NCBI GenBank assembly: GCA_022841475.1
Contig: JALHRJ010000006.1
Coordinates: 62,001 to 126,000, forward strand
Source of the DNA: Cyclobacteriaceae bacterium
Lineage (GTDB): Bacteria; Bacteroidota; Bacteroidia; Cytophagales; Cyclobacteriaceae
Direction: 5' to 3'
Length of the DNA stretch: 64,000 nucleotides
Of this stretch, positions 36,129 to 44,237 are shown in pieces. The notes under the pieces are model-generated. The model saw only the letters and a list, made by a program, of their open reading frames with translations, was not told the origin of the DNA and searched no databases. Both the position numbers and the translations under genes were made by a program. The stretch's first letter is position 1; the number at the start of each line of letters is the position of its first letter.

Positions 36129-37028
36129 CTATTCAAAAATTTCCTGAACCTCCATTTCAAATATCAGATTTGAATTTGCCGGAATAGATGCCGTTGAGTT
36201 GGATACAGCCTGGTTACCAAATCCAAGGCCCGAAGGAACATAAAAAGTCGCCTTACTTCCAACCGGAAGCTTCGGTACGCCTGCCTGAAAGGCATAGATG
36301 TAGTTGATCACGCGACTGTCAAATGTGTTCGTGGGCCCATTGGTACCTGAAAAGAACACTGTGCCATCTTTAAGTAATTTACCTGTATACGCCAATTTAA
36401 CTTTATCGTATAAACCGGGCTTCGGTCCAGATCCTTCCTCTGTGATAACATATCGGAGACCCGTTTTGTCTTTAATGGCGGTAATAGAATTATTTACCAG
36501 ATAGGTATCAATAGCAACTGTATCTGCGCCTAACTGGTTTTTTTCCAACTCCGAAGTAACAACTTCAATTAATTCAATTTCAAAAATCAGGTTAGAATTC
36601 GCTGGGATATCATTCACACCTCTGTTACCATAGGCATAGCCAGAAGGTATATAGATTTTTGCTTTCGTTCCCTCCGGCAATAGCGCCAGGCCAATTTGAA
36701 ATCCAGGAATCAGGCCGTTCATTTGAAACGTTGAATTTGTGCCTTGATCAAAAATCACTTCTGATAAAAATCTGCCTACATATGTGACTTTAACCGTGCT
36801 TGAAAGTTTAGGTGGAAAACCAGTTCCTAAAGACTCAATCACAAACCTTACCCCACTGGCATCTTTAAGTGCTGGTATATTGTTGGTTCTCAAATAATTT
36901 CCTATAGCTGTAGTGTCTATCGTAAACTGTTCTTCAACAGATAAAGTGGGACCGGAGTCCTTATCAAGACACGACATGAAAACCACAAGCAGGATAAGTA
37001 CGGGAAGAAAGGAAGAGAGGAAGCGCAT
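36129..37028 (-). CDS. Tandem FKBP-type peptidyl-prolyl isomerase lipoprotein
   Basis: This 299-residue lipoprotein has a signal ending in the lipobox VFMSC (Cys20). Two FKBP domains follow, about residues 55-165 and 175-299. Each shows the family order VKVTYVGRF / VKLAYTGKL, the PGFQIGLALLPEGTKAKIYIPSGYAYG / AFQAGVPKLPVGSKATFYVPSGLGFG core, and IPANSNLIFEIEL / IPANSNLIFEMEV at the end. It would act as a periplasm-facing folding factor for exported proteins. The second domain has a longer flap (FSGTNGPTNTFDSRV) and a STAS insertion before the last strand. Monocistronic, with a 175-base divergent region to the stress-protein gene. Confidence 0.88.
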   Translation of the reverse strand: MRFLSSFLPVLILLVVFMSCLDKDSGPTLSVEEQFTIDTTAIGNYLRTNNIPALKDASGVRFVIESLGTGFPPKLSSTVKVTYVGRFLSEVIFDQGTNSTFQMNGLIPGFQIGLALLPEGTKAKIYIPSGYAYGNRGVNDIPANSNLIFEIELIEVVTSELEKNQLGADTVAIDTYLVNNSITAIKDKTGLRYVITEEGSGPKPGLYDKVKLAYTGKLLKDGTVFFSGTNGPTNTFDSRVINYIYAFQAGVPKLPVGSKATFYVPSGLGFGNQAVSNSTASIPANSNLIFEMEVQEIFE

Positions 37029-37203
37029 TTTTCTATTTTTTTTTACAAAGTAACGGACAATCCAGCAAAAAATTACAATTCAACTTGAATTAGGTTGACT
37101 AATGCTGAGCTCTTTCAAATAAGCTTGTATCATTCAAAAACCTGACAACCATCATTGATCGTCTGATGATCATTGTGCATCTTTCAACTAAGAAATTCCA
37201 AAA

Positions 37204-38070
37204 ATGAAAACAATACTTGTTCCAACCGATTTTTCTGCCAATGCCAACAATGCGCTGGAGTATGCGGCTGAAATCGCTCAGCTAACCGAAGCTTCGCTCG
37301 TGCTGTTACATGTTTACACCCCAGCAGTTTCGAAAAGTAACATCATCAGTGCCTTAATCACAGATGAAGTAGAAGATGCGAAAAAAGAAATTCTGGAAAA
37401 GTTGAAAGTTGTGCGCAAAACACTTGAACAGGAATATTCCGGTATTTCATGCAAAACTCAGGTTGCTGTGGGAGAGACTGTTGCTGAGATCATTACAGTT
37501 GCCAATCAATTGTCGGTTGATCTAATCATTATGGGAACGCTGGGCGCTAGTAATTTAACCCGCAGTTTATTTGGCAGCAATACCGCTTCTGTCATAGAAG
37601 CGTCTACCTGTCCTGTAATGTGCATTCCGGCAGGGTATACTTTTCGGATTCCAAAAAGAATTTTATTCGCCACTAATTTCTCGTTTGATGATATTAAGGC
37701 GGTAACTAAGTTGGCAACACTGGCGAAGGCGTTTAAATCGGAAATCATGGTTGGCCATGTTGATACTTCTCCGGAAGAAGATGAAACGGAAGAAATCTCT
37801 ATGCAAAAATTTATCAGTGAAGTTAAACTCACGAGTGATTATTCGAATATTACCTATCGTATTGTGAACGACCACAATGTTAGCATGGGGTTGGACCTGA
37901 TCATTCAGGAATCTGATATTGATGTGGTGGCCCTTTCAACCTTCAAAAGAAACTTCTTTGAAAAATTCTATAATCCAAGTCTGACCCAAAAAATCTCCCT
38001 TTACACGGATATTCCCATCCTGGTGTTCCAAAACGCGCGGGATGAAGAAAGAACAGGAAAAGATTTTTAG
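37204..38070 (+). CDS. Universal stress protein, two UspA domains
   Basis: This 288-residue protein is a tandem of UspA domains (1-140 and 150-280). The first opens KTILVPTDFSANANNALEYA and has the ATP-binding loop MGTLGASNLTRSLFGSNTASV. The second opens RILFATNFSFDDIKAVTKLA and lacks a clear glycine loop (STFKRNFFEKFYNPSLTQ), so only the first domain is likely to bind nucleotide. This two-domain form is common in Bacteroidota. Stress- or energy-state sensing is the family's general role; nothing in the context makes it more specific. Confidence 0.85.
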   Translation: MKTILVPTDFSANANNALEYAAEIAQLTEASLVLLHVYTPAVSKSNIISALITDEVEDAKKEILEKLKVVRKTLEQEYSGISCKTQVAVGETVAEIITVANQLSVDLIIMGTLGASNLTRSLFGSNTASVIEASTCPVMCIPAGYTFRIPKRILFATNFSFDDIKAVTKLATLAKAFKSEIMVGHVDTSPEEDETEEISMQKFISEVKLTSDYSNITYRIVNDHNVSMGLDLIIQESDIDVVALSTFKRNFFEKFYNPSLTQKISLYTDIPILVFQNARDEERTGKDF

Positions 38071-38089
38071 TCATAGCCACGGAAGATAA

Positions 38090-39004
38090 TTAAGGTTTAT
38101 CTCCCCGTTCAATAGCATCAGTTATGGACGAAACTATAGCATCCAGCTTTTCTGCCGACTCCTGCAGGTGACCATTCATTAGCTGAACTTCTTCTGACAT
38201 GGGTGCAGACTTCATTAAATTAACCAACCCGAGAATGCTCGCCAGCGGGCTTCTCAATTTATGAGCATTAATAAAAGCTGCTTCCTCAAGGGCTTTGTTT
38301 TTTGTTTCCAGTTCTGCCGTTCGCTCGTGCACCAATCGTTCAAGATTTGCATTAATATTTTTTATTTGTTCAGCCTGCATGCGAATCGCTTCATTGCTGG
38401 CCTTTAAAGCAAGGCGGGCACGAATTTCCCTTATTACAAGATTGTAACGGGTTTGAATTAACACGCCCGTAAAGATGCTTACGGCTGCCAACAATAATCC
38501 ACCATTCACAAAAAACTGATCAACCGTTAAACTGGAATTTGATTGAAGAAATACCATGGTTGCGAATGCCGAAACAAGTATAATCCCTACTGAATATTCC
38601 CAACGCCACAATACAAACATGGAAGCTCCTATTAGCAACGCCATATAATTCAGATTTTGACCTAGTACATGGTCAAGATCAATCACACTGTAAACAAAAG
38701 CGTTTTGTAATGAAATTAATAAGAAAGGAACGATTGCTACTATATAAGATGGTACCTGAAGTTTCTTCCGTATTAACACTGTAGCTAATGTGATGGCCGA
38801 AACGCACAGACGCATCACCAACAAAGTTTGCCAACTGCCAGGAATATTAAAGTAATCGGTGATGGCAAAAACAGGATCCAGAATGATCGCCACCCAGGCT
38901 ACCGTAACATGAAACCGGGAAGAAGCACGCTCCAATTCGGGCTTCCACATCTCCTGAGTAATCAGTTGCACCAAATTCAGATCACCAACATTATCCTTCT
39001 TCAT
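38090..39004 (-). CDS. Membrane histidine-kinase-like protein lacking the ATPase domain
   Basis: The N-terminal half has six hydrophobic segments, followed by a coiled coil (about residues 185-235). A dimerisation/phosphoacceptor helix reading AFINAHKLRSPLASILGLVNL has its His near residue 247. The protein ends about 55 residues later, so the HATPase_c domain (N, G1 and G2 boxes) is absent. I chose the ATG at 39004, which has AAAAGGAA upstream. Longer starts at 39034 and 39058 exist, but the region between holds a TATATTTG promoter motif for the divergent patatin gene. It could be a phosphotransfer partner of another kinase, or a decayed kinase. The downstream convergent stress-protein gene ends 19 bases away. 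Confidence 0.7.
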   Translation of the reverse strand: MKKDNVGDLNLVQLITQEMWKPELERASSRFHVTVAWVAIILDPVFAITDYFNIPGSWQTLLVMRLCVSAITLATVLIRKKLQVPSYIVAIVPFLLISLQNAFVYSVIDLDHVLGQNLNYMALLIGASMFVLWRWEYSVGIILVSAFATMVFLQSNSSLTVDQFFVNGGLLLAAVSIFTGVLIQTRYNLVIREIRARLALKASNEAIRMQAEQIKNINANLERLVHERTAELETKNKALEEAAFINAHKLRSPLASILGLVNLMKSAPMSEEVQLMNGHLQESAEKLDAIVSSITDAIERGDKP

Positions 39005-39039
39005 GTCGCAAAATAATTCCTTTTTGAAATTCATGAGAT

Positions 39040-39047
39040 TATATTTG
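39040..39047 (+). promoter_or_regulatory. Candidate -7 promoter element for the patatin gene
   Basis: TATATTTG matches TAnnTTTG and lies 20 bases before the ATG at 39068. It also argues that the divergent kinase-like gene starts at 39004 rather than 39058. Confidence 0.4.
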
Positions 39048-39067
39048 ACGGCAGGCATTAGATCAAC

Positions 39068-39949
39068 ATGAAAAAAGTAAGGTTAGTATTAGGAAGTGGA
39101 GGGGCACGGGGCATGGCACACATTGGTGTGATTGAAGAACTAGAACATGCGGGGTTTGAAATTGTAGAGGTTGTAGGTTGTTCTATGGGTGCCGTGGTAG
39201 GTGGCATCTATTGCGCGGGTTACCTTGCCGATTATAAACACTGGCTGATCAAACTCACCAAACTGGATGTTTTTCGTTTACTGGATTTTACTTTGTCATC
39301 CCAAGGGTTTGTAAAAGGCGAACGCGTTTTTAAAGCAATTGAGGAATTTATTGGTGATCATCAAATAGAAGATTTCAAAATACCTTTTACAGCAGTGTCT
39401 GCTGATATCACCAACAAAAAAGAAGTTCATTACCGATCCGGAAGTTTGTTTAAGGCTTTACGATCATCCATTGCGATCCCAACGGTTTTCACTCCCATAA
39501 GAGAAGGCAACTCGCAATTGGTGGATGGCGGGGTACTGAATCCATTACCGATGAATTTAGTACACAAAGAAGAAGGCGACTGGGTGGTGGCTGTAAATCT
39601 TAATGCTAACCTTCCCTACCAACCTTCCAATCCGTTGGCCGACAAAGAACCCTCTGCCTACCTGAAAATGTTTACTGCGATTCAATCTTCATTTCCGAAA
39701 TTCGATACCAAAACAGAATCATTGGCAAATCTTGGGCTCTTTGATATTCTTAACAAATCCTATGATCTCACACAAGACCGTGTGACTGAATTGATGATTG
39801 ACATCTACAAACCAGATCTTGTGATCAACATTTCGCGCGATGCCTGTGGTGTCTTTGAATTTTATAGAGCGAATGAAATCATTGAAGAAGGTCGCAACGC
39901 ATTTCATCGTGTTTACGACTCATCGATTAAAAATGGTGCTACTCCATAA
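39068..39949 (+). CDS. Patatin-like phospholipase
   Basis: This 293-residue protein shows the patatin oxyanion loop GSGGARGMAHIG (residues 9-20), the nucleophile elbow GCSMG with Ser39, and the catalytic Asp in VDGGVLNPLP (near 153). It therefore has a complete Ser-Asp dyad and should hydrolyse acyl ester bonds of lipids. No signal peptide is present, so a cytoplasmic or inner-membrane-face location is likely (RssA-like). It is transcribed alone and divergent from the kinase-like gene. Confidence 0.9.
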   Translation: MKKVRLVLGSGGARGMAHIGVIEELEHAGFEIVEVVGCSMGAVVGGIYCAGYLADYKHWLIKLTKLDVFRLLDFTLSSQGFVKGERVFKAIEEFIGDHQIEDFKIPFTAVSADITNKKEVHYRSGSLFKALRSSIAIPTVFTPIREGNSQLVDGGVLNPLPMNLVHKEEGDWVVAVNLNANLPYQPSNPLADKEPSAYLKMFTAIQSSFPKFDTKTESLANLGLFDILNKSYDLTQDRVTELMIDIYKPDLVINISRDACGVFEFYRANEIIEEGRNAFHRVYDSSIKNGATP

Positions 39950-39958
39950 TTATTTCAT

Positions 39959-39966
39959 TACCTTTG
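39959..39966 (+). promoter_or_regulatory. Candidate -7 promoter element for the DEAD-box helicase
   Basis: TACCTTTG is a full match to TAnnTTTG, about 140 bases before the ATG at 40108, so the transcript would have a leader of roughly 135 bases. Confidence 0.5.
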
Positions 39967-39987
39967 CGCGTCACTCCTCCAAATTCC

Positions 39988-40023
39988 CGTAGAAAAGCGC
40001 TTTCTACGTAGCCGCCCAGGCGG
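39988..40023 (+). promoter_or_regulatory. Two hairpins in the helicase 5' leader
   Basis: The first hairpin has 8-base arms CGTAGAAA/TTTCTACG and a 5-base loop (39988-40008). The second, just after it, pairs CCGC with GCGG (40012-40023). Neither is followed by a T run, so they are not terminators. Structured leaders are typical of cold-induced RNA helicase genes, which makes post-transcriptional control plausible. Confidence 0.45.
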
Positions 40024-40107
40024 ATTCGAGCCAAGAGGCGTCAACAATTAAATTCATAATTAAAAAATCTATTCACGGGATACCGTGTATTACAACCATT
40101 TTAAAAA

Positions 40108-41457
40108 ATGTCATTCGAAAAATTAAATCTCATTGAACCTATTTTGAAATCTTTAAAAGCGGAGGGTTACACCAACCCTACGCCTATTCAGGAACAAGCC
40201 ATTCCGGTATTGTTAGAACGCAGAGATCTTCTGGGATGTGCTCAAACCGGTACCGGAAAAACCGCTGCCTTTGCTATTCCTATTCTTCAACATCTTCATC
40301 AGGACGAACTTTATAAAAAAGGACCAGCAGGTATTAAGGTGTTAATCTTAACACCCACGCGTGAGTTAGCCATCCAGATTGGTGAAAGTTTTGCAGCCTA
40401 CGGAAAACTTCTTCGCATCAAGCACACCGTAATTTTTGGAGGCGTCCCTCAACGGTCACAAACAGATGCACTTCGGGCTGGTGTTGAAATTCTGATTGCA
40501 ACACCCGGACGGTTACTGGACCTGATGGATCAGCGTTTCGTACGTCTTGAACATCTCAAAACTTTTGTACTCGATGAAGCCGATCGCATGCTCGACATGG
40601 GTTTCATACATGATGTAAAGAAAATTATTGGTCGCATTCCGGCTAAACGTCAGACAATTTTCTTCTCGGCTACTATGCCGCCAGAAATTTCAAAATTGGC
40701 AGATACCATTTTAACCAACCCGGTACGCGTAGAGGTAACCCCGGTTTCTTCTACTGCCAATACAGTACGTCAGGAAATTTACTTTGTGGATAAAAATAAT
40801 AAGCGTTCACTGTTGCTTCATTTGCTAAAGGACAATGTGATCAATACTGCGCTTGTGTTTACGCGCACCAAGCATGGCGCTGATCGCGTTGCTAAAGATT
40901 TGAATCGTGCCGGAGTAATTGCCGAGGCTATTCACGGAAATAAATCTCAAAATGCAAGACAACGTGCCTTGAGTAATTTCAAGTCGCAACAAACCCGCGT
41001 ACTGGTAGCGACCGACATCGCAGCTCGTGGAATTGATATTGATGAGCTCTCGCATGTAATTAATTATGAATTACCCAACATCCCTGAAACGTATGTGCAC
41101 CGTATTGGTCGCACAGGCCGTGCCGGTGCGAGTGGTATTTCTATTTCATTCTGCGATGCAGAGGAAAGAGCGTACTTGAAAGACATTCAGAAATTGATTG
41201 GCAAATCAGTGCCCGTTGCTGAAAACAATCCTTATCCGTTGAGCAGTTCAGCCATGAGTCGCCCGGTGGAAGCGCCAAAGCAAAACTCACAACGCAGACA
41301 AGGATTCAAACGCCCATCATCATCAGGGTCGTTTAAATCGGCCAATACAGCAAAATCAAACTCAGGCAATTCTACTAAGCCAGCAAACTCGACCCAGTCT
41401 TCTTCCCGAAGACCAAGTAGAGATTGGAAGAGTATGCCCCGGGAACAGAATTATTAA
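40108..41457 (+). CDS. rhlE: DEAD-box RNA helicase, RhlE-like
   Basis: The two RecA-like domains carry all motifs: Q motif (FEKLNL...[10 protein letters not shown]), I AQTGTGKT (residues ~46-53), Ia PTRELA, II DEAD (~156-159), III SAT, IV-V ARQRAL and [22 protein letters not shown]. The last ~75 residues are a basic Ser/Asn/Lys-rich low-complexity tail, typical of RhlE-type helicases in Bacteroidota. It should unwind short RNA duplexes in ribosome assembly or decay. The leader contains two hairpins. Confidence 0.92.
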   Translation: MSFEKLNLIEPILKSLKAEGYTNPTPIQEQAIPVLLERRDLLGCAQTGTGKTAAFAIPILQHLHQDELYKKGPAGIKVLILTPTRELAIQIGESFAAYGKLLRIKHTVIFGGVPQRSQTDALRAGVEILIATPGRLLDLMDQRFVRLEHLKTFVLDEADRMLDMGFIHDVKKIIGRIPAKRQTIFFSATMPPEISKLADTILTNPVRVEVTPVSSTANTVRQEIYFVDKNNKRSLLLHLLKDNVINTALVFTRTKHGADRVAKDLNRAGVIAEAIHGNKSQNARQRALSNFKSQQTRVLVATDIAARGIDIDELSHVINYELPNIPETYVHRIGRTGRAGASGISISFCDAEERAYLKDIQKLIGKSVPVAENNPYPLSSSAMSRPVEAPKQNSQRRQGFKRPSSSGSFKSANTAKSNSGNSTKPANSTQSSSRRPSRDWKSMPREQNY

Positions 41458-41462
41458 AAATT

Positions 41463-41540
41463 AATTGACAGTTGACAATTGACAATATTTGTGGTTACAG
41501 ATATCTCAATTGTCAATTGTTCATTGTAAACTGTCAATTG
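41463..41540. repeat. Imperfect inverted repeat between helicase and phosphoesterase genes
   Basis: The left arm AATTGACAGTTGACAATTG (41463-41481, continuing to 41486) pairs with a right arm around 41508-41540 that contains ATTGTCAATTGT, an extra 8 bases, then AACTGTCAATT. About 22 bases lie between the arms. The skeleton CAGTTGnCAA recurs in the hairpin at 44180. It could fold into a long stem in RNA. Confidence 0.55.
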
Positions 41541-41548
41541 ATTTTATC

Positions 41549-42055
41549 ATGAAGATTGGACTTCTTTCTGATACGCACAGTTACCTCGATCCAAAAATTC
41601 TCAGCTACTTCAGCAACTGCGATGAGATCTGGCATGCCGGTGACATTGGTGATGCGACCGTTGCAAATGAATTGGAGAAATTCAAACCGCTGCGGGCCGT
41701 GTTCGGCAACATTGATGACAAAGACATGCAGGTTCGCTTTCCCGAAGATTTGTGGTTTACCTGCGAAGAGCTTACCGTGTGGATGACACACATTGGTGGT
41801 GCCCCGCCAAATTACAATCCAAGAATAAAAAAGATTTTAAAAGATAAGGTTCCCGACATTTTTATCTGTGGTCACTCGCACATTCTAAGGGTAAAAAAAG
41901 ATCCGGCTTACAAAAACATGCTTTACCTGAATCCCGGGGCCGCAGGCAACCACGGTTTTCATCCAATCAAAACAATCCTACGGTTTGAGATTGTTGGTAA
42001 AGAGATTCGAAATATGGAAGTGATTGAGTTGGGTAAGCGCGGAGCATTGAAGTGA
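41549..42055 (+). CDS. YfcE/MJ0936-type metallophosphoesterase
   Basis: This 168-residue protein starts at the ATG at 41549. An earlier in-frame start would add residues encoded by the inverted repeat. The phosphoesterase motifs are complete: LLSDTHSYLDP (residues ~4-14), IWHAGDIGD, AVFGNIDD, MTHIGGAPP and CGHSHILR, giving a dinuclear metal site. Family members hydrolyse phosphodiesters of small or artificial substrates, and the physiological substrate is usually unknown. No operon partner is seen. Confidence 0.9.
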   Translation: MKIGLLSDTHSYLDPKILSYFSNCDEIWHAGDIGDATVANELEKFKPLRAVFGNIDDKDMQVRFPEDLWFTCEELTVWMTHIGGAPPNYNPRIKKILKDKVPDIFICGHSHILRVKKDPAYKNMLYLNPGAAGNHGFHPIKTILRFEIVGKEIRNMEVIELGKRGALK

Positions 42056-42079
42056 TTCAACTTATCATGTAATGACACT

Positions 42080-42109
42080 AAAAAAGCCAATGTGATCAAC
42101 ATTGGCTTT
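42080..42109 (-). terminator. Intrinsic terminator of the small basic protein gene
   Basis: An 11-base-pair stem (AAAGCCAATGT/ACATTGGCTTT) with loop GATCA is followed on the minus strand by six T. It lies 21 bases after the stop of the 53-residue gene. Confidence 0.8.
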
Positions 42110-42129
42110 CAAATCGGCTTCCGCCAAAA

Positions 42130-42291
42130 TTATTTCTTAGCCGCTGCTTTGGCTTTAAACTCTTCCTTGATCTTCTCTATATCAACAGATTTTGCCACAG
42201 GCTTGAAGTTTTGCACTTTCAAACTGGTTCTTCTACGGGCTGATTTCGCTTTATCTTTGCGGCCCTTTCTCTTCAAACGGGTAACTGACAT
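42130..42291 (-). CDS. Small basic protein, conserved-looking, unknown function
   Basis: This 53-residue protein runs from the ATG at 42291 (MSVTRLKRKGRKDKAKSA...). The N-terminal half is very rich in Lys and Arg, and the C-terminal half is amphipathic (VDIEKIKEEFKAKAAAKK). A longer reading from 42354 is unlikely because it would span the promoter. Gene status is supported by a TATTTTTG promoter motif 15-30 bases upstream and a strong intrinsic terminator just downstream. The composition resembles small ribosome- or nucleic-acid-binding proteins. I recall similar short proteins in other Bacteroidota but cannot name a family. Confidence 0.72.
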   Translation of the reverse strand: MSVTRLKRKGRKDKAKSARRRTSLKVQNFKPVAKSVDIEKIKEEFKAKAAAKK

Positions 42292-42312
42292 AACTTTTGC
42301 TTTTAAAGGGTG

Positions 42313-42320
42313 CAAAAATA
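42313..42320 (-). promoter_or_regulatory. Candidate -7 promoter element for the small basic protein
   Basis: The minus strand reads TATTTTTG (TAnnTTTG), with ATTGC about 11 bases further upstream. The predicted start of transcription is about 15 bases before the ATG at 42291. Confidence 0.5.
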
Positions 42321-42475
42321 AGCAGGTTTTGCAATTTATTGACACAGATTCCAAGAATATTTCAAATCATGGTTTAAAATCCACTAATTGATAAGCAATC
42401 ACACAATTGCTGAGTAATATACCCACACTCAATCTGTGAATCAGTGGCTTATCCTTAAATTGCCCTGTTTTTAAT

Positions 42476-44173
42476 ATGGAAAAACCCACTTTACCGAAAG
42501 GCACCCGCGACTTTGGCCCTGCACAAATGGCCAAGCGCCAGTTTATATTAAACACTATCCGGCAGGTATTTCAAAAATATGGCTTCCAACCACTCGAAAC
42601 TCCGGCTATGGAGAATCTCACAACCCTTACGGGAAAGTATGGGGACGAAGGGGATCAGTTGCTGTTTCGAATTCTGAACTCTGGAGATTTCTTAAAGCTT
42701 TATCGTGATGCTGCCATACGTGGAGAGAAAAACTCTCCTGTCTTTCTTCCCCTAATTTTAAATGATATTGAAAGGATACTCAAGGCAGATAATACAATCA
42801 CTATAAAACACTTCATAGGATCAACTGAAAATTATCTCAACGAAAATTACAAAGTGAATCAGGTTGAGGTTGATAAGCTTAATGAGTTTTATGAGGAGTT
42901 CAATGAAATATTAGAATTACTCTTTCTAGATATTAAGCAGAACAAGTTAAAATTTGAAGTTTTTAAAAATTTTGTTGAGAATATCTATAACATCTATTCC
43001 ACGAAACAACATGTGCTAACAACCAGGTATCAGGACCTGATAGATAAATATGAAATCTCTGAAAAAGGTCTCCGCTACGATCTCACCGTTCCTTTCGCTC
43101 GCTATGTTGTAATGAACCGGGCCGAGATAACGTTTCCTTTTAAGCGTTACCAGATACAACCCGTGTGGCGGGCCGATCGACCACAAAAAGGTCGATACCG
43201 TGAGTTCTATCAATGCGATGCGGATGTAGTGGGCACGGATTCATTACTCTGCGAAGCCGAGATTGTGTTGATGATCAAAGAGGTATTTAAGGGATTAGGC
43301 ATTGGAGATTACAGCATCAAAATCAATCATCGTGCAATACTTTCAGGGTTAGCCGAATTGTGCAATGCAAAAGGCCTGCCTACCGGCCAGTCAGGAAATG
43401 AATCTTCTCTTTTTATTGCTATTGACAAACTGGATAAAATTGGAGAAGAAAAAGTAAAGGAAGAATTGCGCGGTCGCGGTTTTTCAGAAGCAAGTCTAAC
43501 CATTGTGTTTGAAATCCTGAACTTCAAAGGTACCACAAAACAGAAAATTGAATTTCTCTCAAACAAATTCTCTAACACTGCTTCCGGACAAAAAGGAATC
43601 GCTGATTTTAAAGAAGTTTTGGATTTGCTTTCAGGGTACGGAGCTACGGAAGAGCATGTTGAGTTCGACATTGCATTGGCCCGAGGCCTTAGTTATTATA
43701 CGGGTTGCATTTTCGAAGTAAAGATTAACAACGTTTCTATCGGCAGCGTTAGTGGCGGTGGCCGATATGATAACCTCACCGGTGGCTTTGGCTTACCCGG
43801 TGTTTCGGGTGTGGGGTTTTCGTTTGGTGTCGATCGTTTATATGATGCCATGGAAGAATTAAAACTTTTTCCGCAGGAAGCACAAATCTCCAGCAAAGTT
43901 CTGATCACACATTTTGATAAAGAAAGTCAGCGCTATGGTTTAACGGTTTTACAAGCCTTGCGTGCCAACGGTATTGCTTCCGAAATTTATCTTGACTCGG
44001 TTAAGATTCAGAAGCAACTCGACTACGCCAATAAAAAGATGATCCCGTTTACAATTGTGATTGGCTCAGAAGAAATAAAAAGCGGACTACTTGCTTTTAA
44101 GAACATGAAAACCGGAGAACAGACTAAAGTGAATATTGATGAAATCCTTACCTTATTATTAAATAGGCAATAG
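42476..44173 (+). CDS. hisS: Histidyl-tRNA synthetase with an internal insertion
   Basis: Class II synthetase motifs are present: LPKGTRDF at the N-terminus, motif 2 VWRADRPQKGRYREFYQCDAD, the histidine-specific segments ARGLSYYTGCIFEV and GGGRYDNL, motif 3 GVGFSFGVDRL, and the C-terminal anticodon-binding domain (about 465-565). The protein has 565 residues, whereas Bacteroidota HisRS is usually near 455. The excess lies between LLFRILNSGDFL and ISEKGLRYDLTVPFARY, about residues 75-190 (42698-43046). This stretch is helical, charged and more AT-rich than the flanks. The reading frame and catalytic motifs on both sides are intact. A terminator-like hairpin follows the stop. Confidence 0.93.
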   Translation: MEKPTLPKGTRDFGPAQMAKRQFILNTIRQVFQKYGFQPLETPAMENLTTLTGKYGDEGDQLLFRILNSGDFLKLYRDAAIRGEKNSPVFLPLILNDIERILKADNTITIKHFIGSTENYLNENYKVNQVEVDKLNEFYEEFNEILELLFLDIKQNKLKFEVFKNFVENIYNIYSTKQHVLTTRYQDLIDKYEISEKGLRYDLTVPFARYVVMNRAEITFPFKRYQIQPVWRADRPQKGRYREFYQCDADVVGTDSLLCEAEIVLMIKEVFKGLGIGDYSIKINHRAILSGLAELCNAKGLPTGQSGNESSLFIAIDKLDKIGEEKVKEELRGRGFSEASLTIVFEILNFKGTTKQKIEFLSNKFSNTASGQKGIADFKEVLDLLSGYGATEEHVEFDIALARGLSYYTGCIFEVKINNVSIGSVSGGGRYDNLTGGFGLPGVSGVGFSFGVDRLYDAMEELKLFPQEAQISSKVLITHFDKESQRYGLTVLQALRANGIASEIYLDSVKIQKQLDYANKKMIPFTIVIGSEEIKSGLLAFKNMKTGEQTKVNIDEILTLLLNRQ

Positions 44174-44179
44174 GCAATG

Positions 44180-44215
44180 GCAGTTGGCAAACTATTTTGT
44201 TGCCAACTGCTTTTT
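44180..44215 (+). terminator. Intrinsic terminator after hisS
   Basis: The arms GCAGTTGGCAA (44180-44190) and TTGCCAACTGC (44200-44210) pair perfectly over 11 bases with a 9-base loop, followed by five T. It begins 7 bases after the hisS stop and lies before the chosen hutH start. Confidence 0.65.
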
Positions 44216-44237
44216 GCCAACTGCCTACTTTTACAGC

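Noticed and set aside
40024-40040. GGATTCGAGCC resembling a tRNA T-arm
   Set aside because: No matching acceptor, D or anticodon stems lie at the right distances, and it sits in the leader of the helicase gene.
42092-42391. Plus-strand 99-residue frame across the small basic protein gene
   Set aside because: It is antisense to a gene with promoter and terminator and would begin inside the terminator hairpin.
42698-43046. Intein or group I intron inside hisS
   Set aside because: The insertion is far too short for an intein with splicing blocks, lacks a Cys/Ser start and His-Asn end, and does not break the frame as an intron would.
44184-44237. Longer N-terminus for HutH starting at 44184
   Set aside because: It would encode a Phe/Tyr/Cys-rich extension lying on the hisS terminator hairpin, and the family N-terminus fits the ATG at 44238.
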